64,000 bases of DNA. It comes from Chaetomium olivaceum (lineage: Eukaryota > Ascomycota > Sordariomycetes > Sordariales > Chaetomiaceae). The notes under the pieces are model-generated. The model was not told where the DNA came from and searched no databases. It saw nothing but the letters and a program-made list of their open reading frames with translations. The stretch is taken from assembly GCA_039881045.1 (NCBI GenBank), contig JAYWVB010000004.1, forward strand, positions 62,001-126,000. Reading direction: 5' to 3'. This document shows, piece after piece, positions 55,241 through 64,000 of the stretch. Numbering within the stretch: the first letter of the stretch is position 1; the number at the start of each line of letters is the position of its first letter. The position numbers and the translations under genes were made by a program.

Positions 55241-58102
55241 ATCTGCTCACCCGGCTTCGTCGAGACTCGGTGTCCCGGTGGGGCCCCGGAAGGGCAAGCA
55301 AGCTCGAGCGCGATGGGCGAGGGTTGACAGGAAGGAATTTTGGATTTTGAATTCGTTGGTTGGGGGGGGAGGAACAGACTGGACAAAACGGAAGAACGCG
55401 GTGCAATGAGTGAACCCGCAGGGTCAAAGCCGAAGCAAGGGTCCCGCGGCGGCGTTCTTTCCTTTCTGTAAGATATGTGTATGTATGTAGTTACAAGGAA
55501 TTGAAAAAAAGAGGAAGGAATCTGGGTAGGAAGGTGCACGATTCCAGGGCGATCGCGTCAGTGCTCCTCGGTTCTGAGTTCCCCTTTGGCCGTCCCGGCG
55601 GGAGCAGCAGCAGCTGCAGCAGTGACAGACAGTTGCACCAGGCAGGCACGGGAGGGACCCAGCTGCAGTAACCCACTTTCCACGCTTCCAATTCCGCGGC
55701 TTTTCGTCCCAAGTGCGTGCTGGTGGGCTGCACCTGCCCACGAGGTTATTGGCCTTCAGATCGGCATCTCGGGCGGAATGCGGGGGCTGGGAAGGCTAAT
55801 CACCGACACTTGCCGTTTTTGGGCTAACGTCGGGCACAAAATTCCGGGTATTGGTTGAGTGTTTCGCGGGGAACGTTGCAGGTGGAAAGTCACAAGCGGG
55901 CGGCGATTTTACCCAGAACCGAAGTAGTTTCGAAAATAAAAAAGAGGGTGCCCGGGATGGGGTTGCTCCAACCCAGACCCAGGCCGTCGGGTGTTCTTGG
56001 AAGCGTGTCAGCGGGAGCAAAATCAATCCGCGAAACAGGGGCTGGCGCCGCTGACTTGCATGTGTTGCTTTTTGATCGGACAACGAGCTGCGGCACCACC
56101 TCTCAGTCCAAGCTCCTGTCTCGGAAGCACCCGTCTTCGCGCCTCTCGCCCCCAAATTCCCAACGGCGCCGGCTCCCGGATTCGGTGCCAAGGCTGCTTA
56201 GCGTCAGTGGGTCCATTATCTCCGCGGCCGGCCGGCTGGAAGACGCGGGATCAGGGGTTCCGAGGCAGGGTCCTTACTTTTGGGACTGCGACGGGTGTGC
56301 GTGTGGGTGTGTCTGGGTGTGTGTGTGGCCGGGTTCTTTGATCTCTGTCTGATCTCAGCTCCGATCGCACCAGGCAACTCCGATGGTTGAGTGTCCCTCC
56401 AAGTTACGGCTGCACGGTGATGTTGCTTTCACCATCCATCTCAACGCAATTGCCAAATTACTTTACCAAGTGGCCGGCATGTAATTCGCAGTGTTTGCCC
56501 GAGTCAGTCCCAAGGGGGTCCATGCTTGGTTCTTATCTTCCATCTGTAATCTGGACGGCAGATGCATGTACGGGCCATGCACATGGGACAGCAGCAGTCC
56601 GATGCGACCGCCTTGTTCAGAAAATGAGGAGAATTAGAGATTTGACACTGTACCGAACGGACTTTGAGACGAGGCACCCGATCCATCGCGGACTGTGTAA
56701 CCTGCATCGGGTTCGGGGGAAAGCCCGGACTTGGGCCTTGCTGCGATCCTCGAAACGACGCAATCTGTGCGACGATGGAACCCATGGATCGATGGATTGA
56801 TTGATTGCTTGAGTTGACTCGTTGAGAATTTGAGGACCCACACAGACAGCTCGACATGGAACTTGACCAAACAACGACTGCCTCACCCGCTAATTGTTGC
56901 CAAATCGGATAGGTAGCAGGGTTATGTTGCCCTTACCCATGATTCGATGAAGATGTGCCCAGGTGTGCCAGGTGCTGGAGCATGACATATCTCCATAACC
57001 AACGTCACTCTTTGGTCGGCTCGTATCCCAAACTCGTCCAAACTGCCACACTGCAGCCTGCCGGGATTTTCGGAGATAAAAACACAGATTTCATCCCGTC
57101 ACGGCGTTCCACAACCACCCCTTCCCCACCCAAGTCCGGGCCGCTCCAGGGCTTCCGGTTCGTTCCTGCGGGAGGCTCGGACTGAGCTTTGCAGGGTGGT
57201 TTTGGGAAAGTCCCGAGCTTCTCCTCGATTGCTGCGTGCATTTTGAGAGCAGTTCCGAACTACCATGTAACTACACTAAGGTACCTAACGTCGTACGCCC
57301 GCTCGCCCTGTATACTGTGTCGGGACATGCACATACAGACAGATTATTACACATTACTTGGTATGTTACTGCCCCTAAACCACCTGGCATCTCTCCACCG
57401 AAACACCCCGGGCAGCACAGGAGGGCAAAGGAATCCACTTGTCCGACTCTCTCCGGCTCTCCTGAATCGTTGAGATGAGGGGTTTGGAACAGCTATTGGC
57501 CAGGGTAACGGGATGAGTGGCTGACACAAAAAACTGTGGACAAAGAGCAACCCAAAGTCAAACGAACGCTGGCTTAGTAAAACCCTCATACACAAATACT
57601 GACGCAACATCTGCTGGTACCGCACCCGGGCCGAATATGGAGCTTCTCCGAGGAAGCCGTGGTTCTGGCCCGGCAGTTATCACCTGGGGCACGTACATCG
57701 TACATGGGAGACCAGCCATGTGACCTGAAACTCCATGCTCAATTAAACAACCCTGAACGCGATTAATCTGGGGTCAATGTACAAATAACAAGACAAATGG
57801 ATCCTGGATTCCCAGCGCTGAGACGTGGAAGCGCGCTGGGGTGACCAAACCATCCAGGCCGTTCTTATTTGTAAGCTCTGATGGGTTGTGGTGCCAGAAT
57901 GACGACCAACGGATGGCGCGCCCATATTTCGTAACAACGTCGCGTGAAGATTCCCCCAGTAGCCCCCCACCCCGCCAGCCGCACCGGATTCCCGTATCCC
58001 TCTATAACGCCCCGCCGTAGGGTTGATTCCAGGCTACTTGATATCATCCGCCACAGCGCCGCCTCCTTGCCCTAGTCAAACATCGTGTTGTGGGACAACA
58101 CT
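55241..58102. other. Gene-free interval of about 2.9 kb
   Basis: Contains the promoter side of the Zn2Cys6 gene and the 3' flank of the PDH E2 gene. GT-rich sequence occurs at 56,295-56,330. ORFs lack support. Confidence 0.45.
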
Positions 58103-59559
58103 CTAAAGAAGGAGTTCGAGGGGGTTCTCAATGGCCTTCTTGAGCTCGCGCACCCACTCAGCACCAACGGCACCGTCAATAACCTTGTGGTCGAAGCTGG
58201 CAGTGACGACGATCTGGTCATCCCACTCCACGCTGGTGGTGCCATCCTCGTTCTCGGCCGGGACGGCGACCTTCTTTGTGGTGCCGATGGCCAGGATAGC
58301 CGCCTGAGGGGGGTTGATGACGGCGGTGAAGCGCTCAACAGCCGGGTTCATGCCCATGTTGGAGATGCTGATGGTGCCGCCCTGGTACTCCTCGGGCTTG
58401 AGCTTGTTGTCGCGAGCCTTCTTGGCGAGCTCCTTGACGGCCGACGAGATGCCCTCGAGACCCTTGCCCTCAACACCTTTGACGATGGGCGTGATGAGAC
58501 CGTTAGGGGTCGACACGGCAACCGAGACGTCGACTGTGTTGAACTGGCGGATCACTCCGTCGCGCCACGAGCTGTTGACGGCCGGGACCTTCTTGCAAGC
58601 CACCCCAATAGCCTTGATCAGGAAGTCGTTGACCGAGAGCTTGTATTTGCCCTCAGAAGTGCTGTTCAACGCCTGGCGAAGCTTCAGGAGCTTCGAGACG
58701 GAGAGGGATGAGCTGACGAAGTAGTGGGGGTTCTCCGAGACGGACTCCTTGAGGCGCGCGGCGATGGTCTTGCGCATACCGCTGATCGGGATGTCCTGGT
58801 ACAGGGCACCCGCGACAGCACTGGCACCGGCGGCGGGGGCAGATGATGCCTTCTTGACATCCTCTTCAGTGATCTTGCCACCGGCGCCAGTCCCCTTCAG
58901 ACCCTTCAGCAACACGCCCTTCTCGATTGCCAACCTCTTGGCCGCAGCAGAGATGTTGGGCTCCCGGTCAAGGGCGGTCTCGAGCTGGCCGCCAAATCCG
59001 GTTTCCTCGGGCTCGGGGGCGGGGGTCGGCGCCGGGGTGGGGGCGGATTCGGACTTGGGTTCCTCTTTCTTCGCAGGCGCCGGAGCAGCTTCGCCGCCGG
59101 CATCCTTGAGCGTGAAGTTCTCAAAGGCACTGACATCGGTTCCTTCCTCGACCATGACGGCAATGGGCTGTAAGAGAGGAGCTAGATTAGCTATCCGGTG
59201 TTCATGCGTGTTCCGTCATGACGTGGTGGGAAATCCGCGCAACGTACATTGCCAACAGCGACATCCTTTTCACCACTGTCCTTCAGTACCTTGGCGAGAA
59301 CACCCTCTTCTTGGAACTCGAAGTCCATCTGGGCTTTGTCGGTCTCGATCTCGACAAGAACCTCACCAGGCGAGATGCTGTCGCCCGGCTTCTTCTGCCA
59401 CGCACCGATATTGCCCGCCGTCATTGTCGGCGATAGGGCCGGCATCTTGACGACGGTGTGCGGCGGAAAGGAGGCGTACCATCTTGTTAAGCTGGGAACC
59501 GCAACGCGCGCAGACCTGGCGTGTTGGAGGACTTGCCTCCGAAGTGCAGGGACGAGCAT
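58103..59559 (-). CDS. Dihydrolipoyllysine acetyltransferase, pyruvate dehydrogenase E2
   Basis: Mitochondrial matrix core enzyme of the pyruvate dehydrogenase complex, moving the acetyl group from E1-bound intermediate via lipoyl-lysine to CoA. Two exons, 59559-59248 and 59167-58103, give 458 residues; the intron runs GTACGT to TTACAG. A basic, Arg-rich presequence (MLVPALRRQVLQHARSARVA) precedes the lipoyl domain (KMPALSPTMTAGNIGAWQKK) with the lipoylated Lys75 in IETDKAQ. An Ala/Pro-rich linker then leads to the E1/E3-binding domain (NISAAAKRLAIEKGV). The catalytic domain ends with SFDHKVIDGAVGAEW, carrying the His and Asp of the HxxxDG motif. There are no frame breaks. It is divergent from the SEC7-family gene. 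Confidence 0.95.
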
Positions 59560-60614
59560 TTTGGGTGTGGAAGAGAAGGGTGGAAAAGCGTTGAGCGCAG
59601 GGAAAAAGAAGCGAGAAAGATTCTCGAACACCGGCCACGGATATGCCGGATTATGCCCAGAAAGTGCCCTCGCAACGGCGTATCGCCAATTGAGAAGAAG
59701 GGGGCAGAAAGTTTGGAGAGGATGAAGAAGAAAAGGCGGAAGCCGGAAACCGGAGGGCGATGATGGTGGTGATGCGGGTTGGGGACCAGTTTTTTTTGAC
59801 GGGCTCAACTCGTTGGGAAGCTTCGCTAGCTTCCGTTCACCAAAAACTGGACGAGCCGGGATGGGACGGGACCGCCACACCAATCAGCGTTGACAGCGCG
59901 AGAACGCGATGCACTGGCCAGGAACAAGCCACATCAGGATTCGGAAAGTGCACGCAACGAAGAGGATTCTTTCGAGTCTAGATTACTTCTACAACTTGGA
60001 GGATAACATATGTGTTTGAAGCATGTATTATTTGTTGTCTCGAGATGGTTGGTAGATCCAGTGGTTAGGAAAAAAATCCAAATTTTGTGTCACTGCTTTT
60101 TGATAAGTATAACCCCCTGGCTTCTTCTCAGCCACAGACAACGTGAGACCGACGAGACATTTTGCTGGCTTGTTTGGGCAGTGGAGTGCGGCTGGGAATC
60201 CAAAATGCAACTTGAGCCCATTTTAGCGTACAGACCAGGAAGCTGGCCGACGCGGGACCACAGTGCTGACCAGCTGGCGGAGCCGCGTCAGTTAGGAGAC
60301 AGGGTCCCACAGTGAGCGACCGCGAAGGTTTGCTGTCATCTTCACGAACTCCTTTCTAGATTCCGCGAACATTCTGAGAGTTGAATTGCGCCCGGTACGA
60401 GGTATTACCCAAGAGACGGCATCTACCTTTTGCTCTAGCCCGATTACAGAAATCCCGCCTCGCATCGAATTGTATGCGCATCTCTCTCTCGGCTCCCTAA
60501 TTCCCATTTCCGGTTCTGCTGCACAGACCCTCGAGATACCCCCAATCGCGAATTCGGGTCGACTGACATCGCATCGAGTAAACTCACTAACGGGGACAAA
60601 GAAAGGCACAGGGC
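59560..60614. promoter_or_regulatory. Divergent promoter region, PDH E2 and SEC7-family genes
   Basis: About 1 kb between two divergent housekeeping genes. The right end probably includes 5' exon(s) of the SEC7-family gene: a CTAAC branch point and a CACAG acceptor occur near 60,590-60,615. No other gene is seen. Confidence 0.45.
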
Positions 60615-63600
60615 AGCCGGCCGTACTCCACTACACCCGACATATACCCACCCCCTTCTCTCGACGTTCTCGACAACCTCCCATGCGCTGACGGGTCCCC
60701 GAATGGCCTTCTGCCCCCAGAAGAACGCCGGCGCCCCATGAGTTCCCTTAAATTTGTGGTGTCCTCGTTGGACATCATCGCCGCACATGCCGGCCGCAAC
60801 AAGCAGCTGGCCGAGTTGGCCGAGAAGGCCCTCGCCGCTATCAAAGAGAACGACCAGCAGCTCCCGATGCCGAAGTCGTCTTTGCGCCCCTCCAATTAGC
60901 AACAAAGTCCGGCACTATTCCCCTTGCCACGACCGCCCTCGACTGCATTGGGAAGCTGATTTCATACTCGTATTTCTCATCGCCCTCGTCATCCGCAGAC
61001 CAGGATGGCACCGACAAGGCGCCCCTCATCGAGCGGGCCATCGACACCATCTGCGACTGCTTCCAGGGCGAGGCGACGCTGGTGGAGGTCCAACTTCAGA
61101 TCGTGAAATCACTGCTCGCCGCGGTGCTCAACGACAAGATAATCGTACACGGCGCCGGGCTGCTAAAGGCGGTGCGCCAGGTCTACAACATTTTCTTGCT
61201 GTCACGGAGCACGGCAAACCAGCAGGGCTCAGGGGACACTCACTCAGATGGTGGGCACCGTATTCGAGAGGGTCAAGACGAGGCTACACATGAAGGAAGC
61301 ACGGGCGAATCTGGACAAACTCAAGGCCAGCCGGAGCAGCCTGGCTGTCGACCGCTTTGAGGATCAGGATGACGAGGTCGACGACCAGGAGTCGCAGGCT
61401 GACAAAGCTGACAGTGAGGGAGCCTCCGGGACCGTCCGACACTTCTCCTCCAATCCGGTCGACGAAACCGCAGGGAAGCTCACACTGAAGGATCTGGAGC
61501 ACCGGAAGAGTTTTGATGATTCTCACATGGGCGATGGCCCCACCATGGTCAGTCAGGTGAAGCCCGTGGAAGGGGTCGCGGTCTGTGTCTGAGCAGAGCG
61601 TTCCGGAAAGCTCCCAGGAGGAGACACCGGAATCCCTCGATGCCGAAGACGAGGCCTACATCCGGGATGCGTATCTTGTCTTCCGCTCCTTTTGCAATTT
61701 GTCGACAAAAGTCCTACCGCCAGATCAGCTTTACGACGTTCGTGGTCAACCCATGCGCTCCAAACTCATCTCGCTCCACCTAATTCATACGCTGCTGAAC
61801 AACAACATCACAGTATTCACCTCGCCATTGTGCACCATCAGGAACACCAAGAACAACGAGCCCACGAACTTTCTTCAGGCCATCAAGTACTATCTTTGCC
61901 TAAGCATCACTCGCAATGGAGCGAGCTCGGTGGATAGGGTCTTTGATGTTTGCTGTGACATATTTTGGTTGATGCTAAAGTACATGAGGTCGTCGTTTAA
62001 GGTTGGTCAGAATCCCTCGTGTGAGGAGCTCCCATGCTGACCCAAGTCGTAGAACGAGATTGAGGTCTTCTTAAACGAGATCTACCTCGCTCTCCTTGCC
62101 CGACGGAACGCCCCGTTGTCGCAAAAACTCACCTTCATCGGGATACTCAAGAGGTTATGCGAGGATCCGCGAGCGCTGGTGGAGATGTATCTCAATTACG
62201 ACTGTGACCGCAACGTGGACAACATCTTCCAGAGGATAGTGGAAGACCTGTCGAGGTTTGCGACGGCTGCGGTGCCGATCAGCCCTATCCAGGAGCAGCA
62301 ATATGAAGACAACCACTCGAAATCCGGGCCGGGCGGCGAGTGGCAGATCAAGAATGTACTTCCGCCAGCGCTGTCTGTCGCCTTGATCGCCACGCACCAC
62401 GAGGCAGACGGCGAGATTCCCAAGGAATATGTCATCAAGCGTGCGGCCCTCGACTCCATTGTGGAGACCTTGAGGTCCCTGGTCCATTGGTCACAGCCCG
62501 GGAGACCGGAGGCCAACGGGACGGTTGTTGACGTGCAGAGAGCGCCTCGAGCGACGACCTCAGGGATTCCATCGACCCCTCGGCTAGCGAAACAGCATCT
62601 CGCATGGAAACGCCAATCGCGCCGTCAACTCCGGTCATCGACGATGACCCGGACCAGTTGGAGAAGGAGAAGGCAAGAAAAACAGCTATGACGAACGCGA
62701 TCAAGGTCTTCAACTTCAAACCAAAACATGGCATCAAGCTCCTCCTCAAGGAGGGTTTTATTGCCAGCGACAGCTCCGAAGATATTGCTCGGTTCCTCCT
62801 GCGGGATGACCGGCTAGACAAGGCGCAGATCGGCGAATATCTTGGTGAAGGAGATCAGAAGAACGTCGACATCATGCACGCTTTTGTTGACATGATGGAC
62901 TTTACCAAAAAGCGTTTTGTTGATGCTCTTCGCGAATTTCTCCAGGCCTTCCGCCTCCCTGGCGAGGCACAAAAGATCGATCGTTTCATGCTCAAGTTTG
63001 CCCATCGCTACGTGACGGGTAATCCGAATGCGTTTGCCAATGCCGACACTCCGTACGTGTTGGCATATTCCGTCATCCTGCTCAACACGGATCTCCACAG
63101 CAGCAAGGTGGTGAAGCGCATGTCCAAGGACGACTTCATCAAGAACAATCGCGGCATCAACGACAACGCTGATCTTCCCGACGAATACCTCATTGGCATC
63201 TACGAGGATATTCAGAGAAATGAGATCGTGCTGAAAAGTGAACGAGAAGCCGCTGCTGCCTCTGGATTGCTACAGGCGCAGGCCACTGGGCTTGCCGCCG
63301 GGCTCGGCCAAGCCTTCTCGAACGTTGGCCGCGATTTGCAACGTGAAGCATATGTCCAACAGTCGGAGGAAATCTCGTTGCGCTCAGAACAACTGTTCCG
63401 TGACTTGTACCGCAGCCAACGGAAGAGTGCCGAGAAAGCGGGTGTCAAGTTCATCTCGGCCACGTCGTTCAAGCACGTCGGTCCGATGTTTGACGCCACT
63501 TGGATGTCTTTCTTTTCAGCCCTCTCCAGCTTGACCCAAAAGACTCACAACCTTGACGTGAACAAGCTGTGTCTGGAAGGCATGAAGCTGGCTACCAAGA

Positions 63601-64000
63601 TCGCCTGCCTGTTCGAGCTTGCCACCCCCGAGAAGCCTTTATTTCTGTCTTCAAGAACACGGCCAACCTCAACAATCCCCGCGAGATGCAGGCCAAGAAC
63701 GTCGAGGCGCTGAAAGTGCTGCTTGAACTGGCCCAAACAGAAGGCAACCACCTGAAGGAGTCCTGGAAGGATGTGCTCATGTGCATTAGTCAGCTCGATC
63801 GGCTGCAGTTGATATCGGGAGGCGTGGACGAGAGTGCCGTGCCCGACGTCTCCAGGGCCCGTTTCGTGCCACCGCCACAACGGACAGAGACCACTGACCC
63901 TCGCAAGTCTACATCCTCGGCGAGAAGAAACCGACCACGGGCTCACACAGGGCCACAGGGCGTCTCACTGGAGATCGCTCTGGAGAGCAGATCCGACGAC
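60615..64000 (+). CDS. SEC7: SEC7-family ARF guanine-nucleotide exchange factor (3' end outside window)
   Basis: Large Golgi ARF-GEF that drives vesicle formation. Coding sequence is visible from about 60615 (TPDIYPPPSLDVLDNLP), with a first exon probably further upstream. The N-terminal DCB region contains SSLKFVVSSLDIIAAHAGRN, followed by the HUS box as NNEPTNFLQAIKYYLCLSIT. An intron at 62002-62052 precedes NEIEVFLNEIYLALLARRNA. The SEC7 domain begins near 62,680 (KARKTAMTNAIKVFNFKPKH). It contains the catalytic glutamate in FRLPGEAQKIDRFM and the YVLAYSVILLNTDLHS motif. The HDS1 region then runs off the window. At least five 1-2 base frame breaks (about 60,868, 61,222, 61,575, 62,537 and 63,630) interrupt it, each with conserved sequence on both sides. 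Because SEC7 is essential in fungi, these are most likely sequence errors. Confidence 0.9.

Overview
The window is nuclear DNA from a filamentous ascomycete, most likely a Sordariomycete and probably Sordariales (family-level guess, inferred from gene content). Evidence: short spliceosomal introns of about 45-75 bases with GTRNGY donors, CTRAC branch points and YAG acceptors; a highly reducing iterative polyketide synthase; a Zn(II)2Cys6 regulator; an RDS1-type ferritin-like protein; an MNN2/GT71-type mannosyltransferase; and a GH11 xylanase. No bacterial, viral or intact transposon genes were found.

Layout, left to right. 0-1.8 kb: the last codons of an unknown gene, then a DUF3632-like gene whose C-terminus is a tandem 13-residue repeat. 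1.8-5.6 kb: no supported gene. 5.6-17.4 kb: a highly reducing PKS (minus strand) divergent from a short-chain dehydrogenase (plus) across a 2.1 kb intergenic region, a minimal secondary-metabolite locus. 18-25 kb: a small spliced gene, a C2H2/Myb/C2H2 nuclear protein, a cAMP-receptor-like GPCR and a tiny Cys/His-rich ORF. 26.8-34 kb: a GT71 mannosyltransferase, a D-2-hydroxyacid dehydrogenase, and a P450 divergent from an RDS1-like gene. 34-42.4 kb: an unknown gene, a SET/MYND methyltransferase, a coiled-coil protein and a secreted Cys/Thr-rich protein. 42.4-49.7 kb: sparse, but containing a 52-residue secreted six-cysteine peptide gene with its own TATA box and 5'UTR intron. 49.8-55.2 kb: a GH11 xylanase and a Zn2Cys6 regulator. 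58.1-64 kb: mitochondrial pyruvate dehydrogenase E2, divergent from a SEC7-family ARF-GEF that runs off the right edge.

Reading-frame quality dominates interpretation. Many genes carry isolated 1-2 base indels that break the frame while the residues on both sides still match the family. The PKS has about 17 and the SEC7 gene about five. SEC7 is normally essential, so assembly or sequencing error is the simplest explanation and the PKS is probably functional. Several other genes (GT71, RDS1, PDH E2, GH11) are free of indels, so the errors are patchy. Two neighbouring genes (P450 and D-2-hydroxyacid dehydrogenase) instead each carry a TGG-to-TAG substitution, which needs a separate explanation. 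Spliced coordinates are my own splice-site readings.
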